Origin: Costus lasius
Taxonomy: Eukaryota; Streptophyta; Magnoliopsida; Zingiberales; Costaceae
Assembly (NCBI GenBank): GCA_027563935.2
Contig: JANVAS020000222.1
Location: 5,766,001 to 5,830,000 of the forward strand
Direction: 5' to 3'
Length of the DNA stretch: 64,000 bases
The notes beneath the pieces were generated by a model, which was not told the DNA's origin, ran no database searches, and saw nothing but the letters and a program-made list of their open reading frames with translations. Below, in pieces: positions 31,448 through 44,270 of the stretch; the stretch's first letter is position 1, and each line of letters starts with the position of its first letter. Made by a program: the position numbers and the translations under genes.

Positions 31448-33193
31448 TGTTGGGGTATGCCCTTAAGGCTAATGTTTGAGGCCTTGGGATTGTATCAGTA
31501 TCATGTAATAAACTCTTGTGTTTATAAAGGCATGGTTATTATTCAGGTTGTTACCTTGTCTGCTGTAATAAGTGTACTACTGAATAATGTCTCAAAGCTG
31601 TTCAGCTAGGCTGACATGCTAAATGTCCTTAGTCGATATATCTTGGTGAACATGAGACAGCCTTGATATGATTGAGACTAATATGTATTCTAATCTTATA
31701 GGATGCTTCGAGCATGGAATAAGATGTAGACTCATGGGTACATTGGATGTACTGGACAGACCCTACTAGGATATTCAATTGCTTGTCACAATGTGAATGA
31801 TCCTTGATTGCAACAAGTGGCACATGTCCTCTGACTTGAGATCACTTGTGTTTCTAAATGATGATTGTCATTGTTTTGAGGTAGTTCAATATCATTTGAA
31901 ACATAATGGTTATTGACTATCTTGGATAATGATCATGAGTCAGGTTAGGGCACTAATGATAGATAGAGGATTGCCGTCTCCTTGTTGAAGGAGTGTGGTG
32001 TTCTATAGGGGCCCCCTAGATGAGATGATTGAGAAAGTGTATGGCCATACCCAGGTGACTATGCTCATCTGATCTAATCATGCTCATCATATTGGAGTTA
32101 CAAGCTTGACAGGCTTGTCCAATAAGAACATCCAGTGGCAAAGGAAACATGTAATGCCTAGTGAGTTGATTCACGCTTGTGCTGTGGTTTGGGTGAAGTC
32201 TTGGAAGACTCTTTCCTTTATATCAGGAGACAGTGATGTGTTGCTAGATACCCCTCACTGATCGTGATAACGTGAGTTATCGTTACCGACATTTAAAGGA
32301 AACCCTCAGGGTCGCACAATTTGGTGATATGGCTTACTTAAGTCAGATCGTGTGGACTGAATTGTTTAGGTTCAGTTTAAAGGGAAAGAGTCTGATTGTA
32401 AGTGAGATCTGGTCTGATCATGTTTGATTGATTGGGGCTTGAGATCGGTAAGCTTCGATCGAGAGAGTTGATGCTAGATCGGTGAGATCAAGAGCATCAA
32501 GAGATGAACGGTTAGATCTTGAACCCTTTGGTTCAGAGTGAGATCTAGACCATGGCTTGGGCTGGTTTAATTTGGTTCTTGAACCAAATTGAAGTGGATT
32601 AAAGTTGCTTGAACCGGTTCACAAAGGGTGAACTCTTGGTTCAAGGCGTTAGGCGTTTTTGGTTTGGTTGTGGCGCATGGCTTCATATCTTCCATTTATG
32701 GAATGTAATGAAGGCGACTTCACCTTAACGCAAAAGCGTTTTGAACGCTCGACTTCACTCTTCTCTTCTCAACGTTCCTCTTTGGGGGCGAAAGGATTCG
32801 GACGAGGATTTGGACGAGAAGGAGAAGAAGAAGGTTACACTCGCCAAGCTTCATCTCGGAAACACCCTCACGCGACAAGGATTCTTTGAAGTGCTTTTGC
32901 TAGCACAAAGGACTCAAAGAGCAAGCTATCGTCATCGGTTGTGTGCGTCACCTTTGGAGAAGGAGCACTTGAACCTTTGCTTCCAAGGCATCATCAAATC
33001 GATGGCATTGGTATGATCTTTTAGATCTATTCCTCTTATACAAGTTGATCATATGCTTTTATGATTGCGATCCCATGAAGCCCTATCTTCCGCTTGCAAA
33101 ACTCTATATGTGCGCCACAATCAGGGTTTCGGCTTTCCTCTTGAAAGGGGTTTTCTACAAGTTTCGGCCCCCCTCTTGAAAGGGGTTTCTACA
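31448..33193 (+). repeat. Ang2 3' LTR
   Basis: This 1746-bp copy pairs with 14884-16632 and ends before TSD AGAAT. Diagnostic bases (TTATTGAC near 31912 and GATAGATAGAGG near 31960) show that the partial LTR at 44271-45839 was copied from this LTR and not from the 5' one. Confidence 0.92.
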
Positions 33194-33247
33194 AGAATAA
33201 TCGATTTCTCGCCAGCTAGGCGATTGGAAAATAGTGAATGAAATTAT
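33194..33247 (-). repeat. Ath 5' LTR, fragment 2 (first copy)
   Basis: This is Ath LTR sequence between the Ang2 TSD and the Tek1 insertion site ATTAT (33243-33247). It is repeated exactly 12646 bp further on at 45840-45893. Confidence 0.72.
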
Positions 33248-33672
33248 TGTAACATCCCGTTATCTTAACCCCAAACAAATGGCACAGTTCATGAATGACA
33301 CAGGATGTTTCATATAAGATCGATTCATATGCTAGGTAAAACCGAGTTCAAGAAAACACGATCTGAAAATTTCGAAATTCCCATACATAAATATCCACAA
33401 AACACAAATCTCATAAATCACATAAGGGTACCTGCCACCACGCAATCCTTGCACTAGACATATGCAAGGCAACAGTTATATCAAATCCGATGGCATAAAT
33501 ACAATTCGATTCGAAATTCAAAGCAAAGCCACAAAGTCGATTTTTTTTAAACTCATACCAAACACCGAAACCAGGCTGAGGCCCGCGGTGACACAAAAAA
33601 ATCAAACTCATTTAACAGCCACAATCTGGCATCATAGGTTCACATAGATTCACATAGTTCACATCATTCATA
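33248..33672 (-). repeat. Tekay LTR fragment (duplicated start of Tek1 left LTR)
   Basis: It begins TGTAACATCCCG after ATTAT and continues to TCATA (33668-33672), where Ang4 starts. It is nearly identical to 45894-46318 and is one of two copies created by the tandem duplication. It also matches the start of the right Tek1 LTR at 55016. Confidence 0.88.
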
Positions 33673-35375
33673 TGTTGGGGTATGCCCTTAAGGCTAATGT
33701 TTGAGGCCTTTGGGATTGTAAAAGTATCATGTAATAAACTCTTGTGTTTATAAAGGCATGGTTGTTATTCAGATTGTTACCTTGTCTGCTGTAATAAGTG
33801 TACTTCTGAATAATGTCTCAAAGCTGTTCAGCTAGGCTGACAGGCTATAAGTCCTTAGTCGAGATATCTTGGTGAACTGAGACAGCCTTGATATGATTGA
33901 GACTAATATGAGTGCTAATCTTATAGGATGCTTCGAGCATGGAATAAGATGTAGACTCATGGGTACATTGGATGTACTGGACAGACCCTACTGGGATATT
34001 CCATTGCTTGTCACGATGTGAATGATCCCTGTAAGCAGCAAGTGGCACATGTCCTCTGACTTGAGATCACTTGTGTTTCTAAATGATGATTGTCATTGTC
34101 TTGAGGTAGTTCAATATCATTTGAAACATAATGATTATAGACTATCTTGGATGGTGAGCTTGAGTCAGGTTAGGGCACTTGTGATAGATATAGGATTGCC
34201 GTCTCCTTGTTCAAGGAGTGTGATGTTCTAAGGGGCCCCCCCTATATGAGATGATTGAGGAAGTGTATGGCCATACCCAGATGACTATGTTCATCTGATC
34301 TAATCATGCTCATCGTATTGGAGTTACAGGCTTGACATGCTTGTCCAATAAGAACGTCCAGTGGCAAAGGATACATGTATGCCTTGTGAGTTTGATTCAC
34401 ACTTGTGCTATGGTTTGGGAGTAGTCTTGGAAGACTCTTTCCTTTATATCGGGAGACAGTGATGTGTTGCTAGATACCCCTCACTGATCGTGATAACGTA
34501 AGTTATCGTTACCGACATTTAGAGGAAACCCTCAGGGTCGCACAATTTGGTGATATGGCTTACTTGAGTCAGATCGTATGGACTGAATTCTTTGAGTTCA
34601 GATTAGAGGGATTTAATCTCTGATTGTAAGTGAGATCTGGTCTGATCATGTTTGATTGATTAGGACTTGAGATCGGTAAGCTTCGATCGAGAGAGATGAT
34701 GCTAGATCGAAGAGATCAGGGGCATCAGGAGATGAATGGTTAGATCATGAGCCTTGGGGTTCGATTTGGTCTAGACCAAGTGGCTTGAGCTATTTCGGTT
34801 TGGTTTGAAGAACCAAAGTCGATTTGACGTTATTGGATTGAACCGGTTCACAAAGGTGAACGCTTGGTTCAATGTCAATAGGCGTTTTAGGGTTGGTTTA
34901 AACGCATGGCTTGATTGTCTTCCATTTATGGTAAGTAATCAAACCGGTTTTTGCTCCAACGCCAAAAACGCATATGCGTTTTGCTCTTTGCTTCAACGCC
35001 TAGCTCTTTGGTTGGGCGATCGGAAAAAGAGAGGAGCTTTGGCAAGAGGAGCTCTCGGCCAAGAGGGAATCATCTCATCACCCCCTTTCCATTCGACAAA
35101 AGGAAAAGCTTGGGTGTCTTGCTAGCACAAGGGACCGCAAGGAGTAAGCATCTTCATCTTGTGTGTGAACTTGTGGAGGAGATCTAATTTGTTCTCTTCA
35201 TCCAAGCCGACTTCCAAGCATATGGCGTTGGTATGAATTTCCCTCTCAATCTATTCAATCGGTTATAGTTGAACATATGGCATGCAAATGATCTTAAACC
35301 CTTGCTTCCGCTAGCATATTTTTCATTAGCGCCATGACTAGGGTTTTTGCCCCCCTTGTTTAAGGGGTTTCTTCA
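33673..35375 (+). repeat. Ang4 5' LTR
   Basis: This 1703-bp LTR starts TGTTGGGGTATGCCC and ends GGGGTTTCTTCA. It differs from the duplicate at 46319-48021 by about one base. The candidate mini-exon is ATGGCGTTG at 35222-35230, then GTATGA. Confidence 0.92.
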
Positions 35376-35590
35376 ATTGGTATCAGAGGGTGGCTCTATG
35401 CATGCTATTATGTTTGCTGATGTGATCCATACATGTTGCGCTTACTTGATGATTTTGCGCTTACTTGATGATTTGGTTACATGAACTTTGCGCTTGTGTG
35501 ATGGTAACATGAAGTTTGCGCTCCCCCTTGAAGGGGACCCCCTAAAGTTTGCGCTCCCCCTTGAAGGGGACCCCCTAAAGTTTGCGCTCC

Positions 35591-38500
35591 TGTAAGATCC
35601 AAGGATCTTAAGTTCTGGTAAGCATTATTTTCTATGATAAATTATGATAAATTATTTGGATTTAAATAAAATCATTAGCTGTGATATTGTATTATGATTT
35701 AAATAAAATTGTTGGGTGCTAATTAATTGGCTTATTGATTGTTAATTTGTAATTAATTGATTTGAGGTTATTTGGTTGTTAATTTATTGTAAATTAATTA
35801 GAGAGTATTTATTTGTTAGTTGGCTGATATTTTATGATAAATTATTATTGGTTGTTCATGTTAAATTAATTAGGATTTATGGTTGTAAATTGTGAGTTAA
35901 TTAATTAGAACTTATTGGTTAATTAATTAGACCTTATTGGTTAATTAATTTAATCCTTATTGGATGTTAACTTAAATCCTTATTGGATTTTCGGTTAAGT
36001 AATTGGTTATTGGATAAGTTAATTGAATTAATTGGTTAACTATGGGATATTGGAATAAAAATTCGAATTAGCTAATTGGGTTTGAAAATTCGAAATTTTT
36101 AGTTAAGTGGGTTAAACCTATTGGAATTAATGGGTTGAAGGGTTTAAAATTTAGAAACCCAAAGTTTAAGTGGTAAATTCGACTAGGGTGAGATTATTGG
36201 CGATTTTGGAGTCTTGAGAAAATTAAGGTGGCGGCTTGGAAGAAATTGGCGACTCTTGGAAAGCTTGGAGACGATTTTTTTGGTGTTCTTCCTTCATCTT
36301 CTTCCCTTGGCCGAAATTCTTGAGTGGGTGGTGGAGTTTCTTTGGCGTCTTCCTAGAAGAATTTCAAAGGCTTTGAACGATTTTGTTGAGGGGATTTTAA
36401 CCTAAGTTTCAAGGTGAGTGGTGTGTCTTTTTGATTCCTATCAATTGGGTTGTGTTATTTGATGCTTTAGATGGATTAGAAATTTGTAATGTAAAAACCG
36501 AAAATTCAAGTCTTATTTTTGTTATAAACCGAAAGTTACAATGGTATGTTTGTTATGGAAAATCGAATTTAAGGATATGTCTTCATGAGATTTTTGTTAA
36601 CTAGGGGTTTAATTTAAGTTGGAAAGTTTTATCATGCTAAGAAGCGAATTTGTGCTATTTATTTCTGAAAAACCGAAACTTGATTTTAATTTTGATATTG
36701 TGGTTAACATGTTTACATGTGAATTGAATCTTGATAATTCTCCATGAAAACATAGTTTAGGGGATTTTTCATGAAAACCGAATGTGAGGCATGTTTCCAT
36801 GAAAACCGAATTTAGGGTACTTATTGTATGTGATTTTGGTAATATTAAATCAGTGATTTTGGTATGATTTTGGTAATACTAAATCAGTGCTTTATTAGTA
36901 TGAAATTTATGTTAATTGTTTGTGAAAACTGAATTTTGATGTTTGTAGTTACATGGAATAATGTGTAAAATTATATGGACATATGGTTTAGTTTTATGTA
37001 ATTTTATGAATGCTTGAGGACATTGGGTGATGATTTAATTTTATGAATGCAATGTTATGTTATAAAACTCATGTTTATTTAATTAAGACCATGTATTCAT
37101 GTTTGAGAACATTGGGTGATAATTTAGCAAAACTACACTGAACTGACCAGCCTGAAATTTAAGGACTACACTATGTTATGTGATTTTCTATGTTATGTGA
37201 TGGGTTTTGTGAATTTGGAAAATTATGGATTATGTGAATTTGGAAAATTAGGTGGTTATGTGATGGTTAGGACTAAGGCTAGGTGTAACTATGAACTCAA
37301 GGGGATAGTCCTTATGTGATATGTTAAGGGTTTGAATTTCAACCCTGTATTGTGATATGTGAGGGGGTTGATGATCAGCCTGCCTATTATGATTATTGTG
37401 ATGGGGGTTGATGTTCAGCCTGCCCGATATGATTTGTGTGATGACTATCCTAGAGTCTAGTTTACACTTAGGAGTCCACCTTTGTGAAATATGTCCACCT
37501 TTGTGAAATATGAAATAAGATATGTCTGTTGTCCAGTAGTAACCTTTTGGGAGAACGGGTTTTGACCCAAAGTGCCATGTCTTGGTCAGACAGGGGCCAC
37601 CTCTTGATGTCATTACTCTTTTATGTGTTGGGAATGATATAAGACCCAAAGTGCCATGTCTTGATCAGACAGGGGCCACCTCTTGATGTCATCATTCTCG
37701 TTTTATGTGTTGGGAATGATATAAGACCCAAAGTGCCATGTCCTGATCAGACAGGGGCCACCTCTTGATGTCTTCATTCTCGTTTTATGTTATGGCGTGA
37801 TAGACCAACGTGCCACGTCTTGACCAGGCGGGGGCCACCTCTTGATTCTATTCACTGTCCATGTTTGTGTTGCATGTGATTTGCAGCTCCCAGTGCTTTG
37901 GCCAAGCCGGGTTAGACCATATTGGTCACTTTGTGAATATGCTGGACAACTAGGTTAAAAATGTGTTGGTATGTTTAGTTGGTTTAGAATATGTGTGTTC
38001 GGTTGGTTTAGAGTATAATTCCAGAACTTGAGGTTATTATATGTTGGTGTGTATATTTGACTGCTTATATGACTTTTGCATGGAATTTGTTATTATGTGT
38101 TGACATGATATCCTGTTAAAGATTTTTAAAATAATCTGCATATGTTTTTGAGAGTATGTTATGGATGGTCAATTAGACTATCCACTCACTGGGCTGTGTA
38201 GCTCACCCCTCACTATTTTCAGGTGTAGAGCAGGGGCGCAGTTAGCATTATATGGATGCTGTGAATTATGCTTATTGAATTTATGATGCCGGTTGTGGCC
38301 TTAATGTGTTTATGCTTATGATGCCGGTTGTGGCTAAACCCTACGAGTTATATGAACTTTGTGAACCATGTGAACTATGTGAAGTATGTTGCCAGTTATG
38401 GCAGTCTTATGAATTTGATTTTTGTGGCACCGCGGGTATCAGCCTGGTTTCGGTGTTTGGAGTCAGTTTATAAAATCGATTTTTGTGGATTTGTTTTGAG

Positions 38501-38767
38501 ATTGAAGTTGATGTGTATTTTTGCAATCGGTTTTGATACAACTGTAACTTGCATATGTCTAGTGCAAGTATTGCGTGGTGGCAGGTACCCTTACGAGATT
38601 TATGAGATTTGAGTTTTGTGAATTTGTGTGTATGGATTTATGAAATTTTTCAGATCGTGTTTTCTTGAACTCGGTTTTACCTAGCATATGATCGATCTTA
38701 TATGAAACATCCTGTATCAATTGTGAATTGTGCCATTTGTTTGGGGTTAAGAATGTGGGATGTTACA
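35591..38767 (+). mobile_element. TekS: solo Tekay LTR
   Basis: This 3177-bp sequence starts TGTAAGATCCAAGGATC and ends GGGATGTTACA, flanked by TSD GCTCC at 35586-35590 and 38768-38772. No internal region is present, so it is a solo LTR left by recombination between two LTRs. It is in the opposite orientation to Tek1 and visibly diverged from it, so it came from another subfamily. It contains an approximately 80-bp tandem array. Small open frames in it have no recognisable content. Confidence 0.92.
37564..37860 (+). repeat. About 80-bp tandem array in TekS
   Basis: Four units start near 37564, 37643, 37725 and 37803, each with AAGTGCCATGTCTTG and GGGGCCACCTCTTGA. Tek1 LTRs have three counterparts on the opposite strand (about 48530-48745 and 55945-56160). 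The array is a subfamily-wide feature of this LTR. Confidence 0.8.
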
Positions 38768-40490
38768 GCTCCCCCTTGAAGGGGACCCCCTAAAGTTTGC
38801 GCTCCCCCTTGAAGGGGACCCCCTAAAGTTTGCGCTCCCCCTTGAAGGGGACCCCCTTAGATCTAAGGGTTATCAACATAAATGAAGCATGTTGTTTGAT
38901 TGTTTGCGCTTGATCTATATGTTTTATAAAACTTACATCTTGCGCGGCTGATTAGATCTAAGGTGCTCCTACCATAAATCCTTAGATGGGTTGATGGGGT
39001 TGAAAGCATCTTCTAGGTTAGATCCAACTAGTCTGATCAGACCATCTGACAGCCTAGATGGGTTGACTAGATAGCACCTGTGCGCAAGCACGAGGTGGCT
39101 ATAGGTCGACTGCATCCAAGGCGTGTAGCGAGGTCTGGTTGAGACAACTTCTGAACACACTTGAGTTAGGCCCGGGGTCACACCCGCTTGCCAAAACTCA
39201 TGATGGTGGTTCAGCCCTTGGCGCATGCATGGTTGACCATTAGGTCAACTCGGGTCAGTTAGGACTCGGTGCATGCAAGGGGAAAGGATCTAACTAGATG
39301 GATGAGTGGATCCCCATCAATGGACCATTGTAAGGTTATAGGGCTCATAAGGAAATTAAAATTGATGCCATGGGTTTTTTCAAAATTTTAATTTCATGAA
39401 TGGATCACATGTTGATTGATGCCTATGCTTGTTTATTTAATCTTATGTGGGTTGCCCTAATGTGTGCTGTGCTGGGGCCTGCGTGCCTGGTAAATTATAA
39501 GTTAATATTATTGTGATCTGCGAATCACTTTTTCATTAATTTATTGTATAATTGACCTGCGAGTCAAAGCTTGTCTAGATAGATCAAATTGTGTTTGATT
39601 AGACAAGAGCACAAAGGCACACATCCAAGAGGGGCATTCACCTGGTGGTGCACCTGAGGTGCTCTTGGCGCTAGGGCACTGGGTTGGACCAGATGAGATG
39701 CAATGGAGCTCAAGTGAAGACTTAAGTAAAATTAAGGTCTTACTAGGGTTCATGGGCTTTTTACCACATAAGATCATGCTTTCTATTTATTATTTAAATA
39801 ATTAGAATTGCATGTTTATGTTTATCTTCTGCTATAGCCATAGAATATGCCTGATAGTAAGAAGATAAAAAGACCGTTAAAATCCAACGCTAATATATCA
39901 AGCTCGTAAGCCTTCTGACGCGAAACCTCACCGTTCTGACTATCGTTGGAGCCGTGTTGAACCCACTCAGTGGGCACGTCCATCTATCTTCAGACGGTGC
40001 TGGATTACACCTGCGTGTTACAGAGCAGGGATTTATCCCTTCTCGTTGCTCAGCATAGCACGTGGTGGTCCAGGGAGTAGGTCAGGTCAGCTTGACCATG
40101 TAGTCTACATATGTGGCGCATATGGTAGCACATGGAGGCAGTCATCTGTGGGATCAGAGACTGTGTTGTACCAACTCAGTTGGCACAGTCTGCTGGATTG
40201 CCCAGATGAAGGGGAATCGCACGGGTTGGCGATTGGCTGGGACAGCCTACCAGAAATTAGTGCTTGTCATCTCTGTGCATCTTATCTCGCCTGAGCGGGA
40301 CGCGGAGACCAAGTATGAAATCTGGATCCCATCTCACTAAAAGAGTGTTACTCTTTCGGACTGTTTACTGGATTTTTCAGTCAGACAAAATAGTGAGAAA
40401 AGAATCTTTCTTAAGTCCTAGATTGATTCTGAACATTGATACTAACCTTGCTGTTCTTGCTTGTTGTAGATTCCTGCAGCAACGAACACC

Positions 40491-43400
40491 ATGAGCTTCA
40501 ATGTGCGATCCCTACTGGAAAGGGAGAAGTTTGCTGGGCCGAACTTCTCTGACTGGTTTGGACACCTTAAGATCGTTCTTAAGGCAGAGAGGAAACTGTA
40601 TGTCCTCGAGACGGCGATACCGCCGCAGCCCGCTCCGAACGCCGCAAGGGCGGTTCGGGATGCCTACGAAAAGCACGTCAATGATAGCATTGATGTCGCT
40701 TGCCTGATGCTAGCGTCTATGACGCCACCGCTGCAGCGTCAGCATGAGGATATGTCGGCTATAGAGATTATAGCGAACCTCAAGATGTTGTATGCTGCAC
40801 AGGCGAGGACTGAGCGCTATAATCTGACGAAGCTCTTCTTTCAGAGCAAACTGGCTGAAGGGAGCCCAGTGGGAGCTCACGTGCTCAAGATGATTGGGCA
40901 CAAGGAGGCTCTAGAGAAACTGGGGCATACCATCAACCAGGAGCTTGCTGTAGATATTATTCTGCAGTCTCTCCCGCCTTCTTTCGATGCGTTCATCATT
41001 AACTTTAATATGAACAAAATCGATTGTACGCCGGCAGAGCTGCTGAATATGCTCTTGACTACTGAGGAAACTCTGAAGGGTAAGCCTTCAACCTCTGTCT
41101 TGATGGTTCCTTCTAGGAACAAGAAGAAGGGGAAGAAGGGCAGGGCCCCTGTCAAGAATTACAGCAAGGCTCTGAAACAGAAGGTGAAGCGGTCGAAGGA
41201 TAACAGGTGTTTCCACTGTGGCCAGCTGGGTCACTGGAAAAAGGACAGCAAAGCGCTCCAAGGAGATAAGAGGGGAAGCATTGCTTCTGGCTCAGGTATA
41301 TACGTGACGGAAGTCATGGTTTCATCTTCTTCTATATCATGGGTGTTGGACACTGCATGTGGAGTTCACATTTGTTCAAATGTGCAGGAACTCAAGAGAA
41401 GAAGGCAGGTGGGACAGCATGAGGTAGACCTACGAGTTGGAAACGGGGCACGGGTTGCTGCTGTTGCTGTAGGAGACTATTTCATTTCTTTACCATCTGG
41501 CATTGTATTGGAATTAAACAATTGTTATTTTGTACCCAGTATTACCAAGAATATTATCTCTATTCCTGCTCTTGTCAGGAAAGGATTTGCCTTTGAATGC
41601 AAGATTTCAAAGTGTGTTTTAACTTATGATAATATTGTGTATGCGACTGGTTCAATTAACAATGGGTTATTCATGTTGGACATGGAACATTCTATACAAA
41701 ACATTGATAACAAGAAAGCCAAGTATGCTGATCACAGCACCTTGCTATGGCATAGTCGTTTAGGCCATATTAACAAGAAACGCATTAAGCGGTTGCATGA
41801 TCATGGACTGCTGGGATCATTCTCCTGTGAGGAGATTGATACATGCAAAGCTTGTTTGATGGGTAAAATGACGAAGTCACCTTTTCCTCATAAAGGTCAA
41901 AGGACTTCAGGTTTACTTGACCTTATACACAGTGATGTGTGTGGGCCATTTAGTAAACATGCCAGAGGTGGCTATCAGTACTTCATTACCTTTACTGATG
42001 ATTTCAGTAGGTATGGGTATGTCTATTTAATGAGACATAAAAGTGAATCTTTTGACAAGTTCAAAGAGTTCAAAAATGAAGTACAAAATCAGTTAGGCCG
42101 AAATATCAAGGCACTTCGTTCTGATCGAGGTGGAGAATACCTAAGTCATACGTTTACTGACTATCTGAAGGAGTGTGGGATTATCTCACAGCTCACTCCG
42201 CCAGGAACACCGCAGTGGAATGGTGTGTCCGAGAGGAGAAATAGAACGTTACTTGATATGGTTCGTTCTATGATGAGTCAGGCTACTCTACCATACTCCT
42301 TTTGGGGTTTTGCACTGGAAACAGCTGCAAAAGTACTAAACCGAGTGCCATCCAAGGCAGTTTCAAAGACGCCATATGAATTATGGTATGGGAAACAGCC
42401 TAGCTTGACATTTATCAGGATCTGGGGTTGCGAGGCTTATGTCAAAAAGCTCGCCTCTGGGAAACTAGAGAGCAGATCTGACAAATGCATCTTTGTCGGT
42501 TACCCTAAGGAAACTAAGGGTTATTATTTCTTCGATCCCAAGGAGAACAAGGTATTTGTTGCTCGGACGGCCATATTTCTTGAGAAGGAATTTCTTCTGC
42601 AAGAGGCCAGTGGGAGAGAAATAAAGCTGGATGAGATTCCAGAAGAAGGACAAAGTAGTCAAGCACAGATGGATGAGCCTGAGCCGGTAGATCAGGTTAT
42701 TGAACAACCTGAGGCTCAAATATCACGGGAACCGCGAAGATCGGGAAGGATCCGTCGACAGCCTGAGCGCTATGACGGAGTCTACATCATTGATAATGAT
42801 GAACCCCTCACTTATGCGGATGCGGTCAGTGGACCGGAGTCAGCTAGATGGCTTGAAGCTATGCGAGCCGAAATGGACTCCATGTCAGATAACCAAGTCT
42901 GGGATTTGGTTGATCCGCCTCCGGGAGTAATCCCTATAGGCTGTAAATGGATCTTCAAGAAGAAGATTGACATGGATGGTAACGTGGTTACCTATAAAGG
43001 CAGGCTAGTTGCGAAAGGTTTCAAACAAATCTACGGGATAGATTATGATGAAACTTTCTCACCTGTAGCCATGTTTAAGTCTATTCGGATTCTTTTCGCG
43101 ATAGCTGCATATTATGATTATGAGATCTGGCAGATGGATGTGAAGACAGCTTTCCTTAATGGAAATCTGGATGAGGATGTGTTTATGACACAACCTGAGG
43201 GTTTCACTAATCCAGCAGATCGGCATAAAATATGCAAGTTAAAGAAGTCCATTTATGGACTGAAGCAAGCATCAAGAAGCTGGAATATTCGTTTTGATGA
43301 ATCAATCTCTGAGTTTGGATTCATCAAGAACGAGGATGACCCGTGTGTATATAAGAGGTTTAGTGGGAGCGTAATTACATTCCTAATCCTCTACGTCGAT

Positions 43401-44270
43401 GATATCTTGATCATTGGAAATGATATTCCTGAACTGCATGCGGTTAAAGCATGGTTAGGAAAATGTTTCCAGATGAAAGATCTAGGAGAAGCAGCCTATG
43501 TGTTAGGTGTGAAGATCTACCGGGATAGATCTAAGAGGCTTCTCGGGTTGTGCCAGAGTACTTACATCGATAAGGTCCTGGAGAGATTCCATTTAGAGAA
43601 TTCTAAACGTGGATATCTTCCAGTCAGACATGGTCTGAATCTTTCGAAGAGTCAGTGTCCACAAACACAGACTGAGAAAGATGAAATGGACAATACGCCT
43701 TATGCTTCGGCTATTGGGTCCATCATGTATGCGATGTTGTGTACTCGCCCAGACGTCGCTTACGGGTTAAGCGTGACCAGTCGATTCCAAAGTAATCCAG
43801 GTTTGGCGCACTGGATTGCGGTCAAGAACATTTTAAAATATCTGCGGAGGACCAAAGATATGTTCTTGATATATGGTGGTCAGGAAGAACTCAGTATAGA
43901 GGGATATACTGACGCTTCGTTCCAGTCGGACCAGGATGATTTCCGATCGCAATCAGGCTATGTTTTTAGCTTGAATGGTGGAGCAGTGGTGTGGAAGAGT
44001 TTCAAACAGTCAACTGTTGCTGATTCCACAACAGAAGCCGAGTATGTTGCAGCCTCGGAAGCATCCAAGGAGGCAGTGTGGATTCGTAAGTTCGTGAGAG
44101 AACTTGGTGTCGTTCCTTCGAGTGCAGATCCTTTGGTTATCTTCTGTGATAACACTGGAGCAATCGCACAAGCAAAGGAACCACGGTCGCACCAGAAGTC
44201 CAAGCACATACAGAGACGGTTTCACTTGATCCGGGAGATCATTGATCGAGGCGAGATCAAAATATGCAAG
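40491..44270 (+). pseudogene. gag-pol: Ang4 gag-pol polyprotein, truncated in RNase H and with altered zinc knuckle
   Basis: The frame is open for 1260 native codons and then runs 13 codons into LTR sequence, stopping at 44312. Gag, protease (LDTACG), integrase (HSRLGH, CKAC, DD35E), RT (YVDD) and most of RNase H are present. The zinc knuckle ends KKDS instead of KKDC: codon 253 (41247-41249) is AGC where other copies have TGT, so the fourth zinc ligand is lost. The final part of the protein, including the segment that reads PLTKPL in the sisters, is missing because of the rearrangement. RNA packaging by this gag would probably be impaired. The frame itself shows no internal stop. Confidence 0.88.

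Larger units (their letters stand above)
14884..33193 (+). mobile_element. Ang2: Angela element in the Ath LTR, interrupted by Ang3
   Basis: TSD AGAAT occurs at 14879-14883 and 33194-33198. LTRs are 1749 and 1746 bp. Without Ang3 and its TSD copy the element is about 9.17 kb with the same plan as Ang1. The LTRs show about nine substitutions and two small indels. Its LTR belongs to a distinct subfamily, recognisable by the duplicated terminal hairpin. The polyprotein carries a template-switch type rearrangement near 28450. Its 3' LTR from 31625 on is duplicated at 44271-45839. Confidence 0.92.
31625..35375. repeat. Tandem duplication, first copy of the repeated block
   Basis: These 3751 bp (part of Ang2 3' LTR, Ath fragment, Tekay LTR start, Ang4 LTR) recur at 44271-48021 with a constant offset of 12646 bp and no net indel. 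I noticed about four single-base differences (near 33136, 33472, 33665 and 34836). Confidence 0.92.
35518..38859 (+). repeat. 33-bp tandem array in Ang4 leader, split by TekS
   Basis: Units of 33 bp start GCGCTCCCCCTTGAAGGGG and are found at 35518-35550, 35551-35583, 35584-35590 plus 38768-38798 (split by TekS), 38799-38831 and 38832-38859. Each contains a C-run/G-run hairpin resembling the terminal hairpin of Angela LTRs, so the array may be an amplified LTR-end module. Confidence 0.85.
35376..40490 (+). other. Ang4 leader, interrupted by TekS
   Basis: The primer site is TGGTATCAGAG (35378-35388), with the next base changed from C to G. Removing TekS and one TSD copy leaves about 1.93 kb, the normal Angela leader length. 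It has a 33-bp tandem array, no tRNA-like module, paired hairpins near 39957 and 40167, and an acceptor-like TAG at 40467-40469, 21 bases before the gag ATG. Confidence 0.75.
33673..44270 (+). mobile_element. Ang4: Angela element in Tekay LTR, lacking its 3' end
   Basis: TSD TCATA lies at 33668-33672. The 5' LTR, primer site, leader and gag-pol up to RNase H are present. At 44270 the sequence jumps into the middle of an Ang2-type LTR, so the last codons, polypurine tract and 3' LTR are missing. The leader carries TekS. A complete second Ang4 LTR with TCATA on both sides stands at 46319-48021. The simplest reading is a tandem duplication that broke this copy, with the other copy later reduced to a solo LTR. 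Confidence 0.85.

Noticed and set aside
37248..37649. Frames of 60-133 codons in Tekay LTRs (for example 133 codons antisense in TekS, 92 codons at 48523 and 55937)
   Set aside because: They run through the approximately 80-bp array or low-complexity sequence, share no domain, and are not conserved in reading between TekS and Tek1.
35518..38859. CRISPR-like array made of 33-bp units
   Set aside because: Units are directly adjacent without unique spacers, and the sequence is a plant retrotransposon leader.
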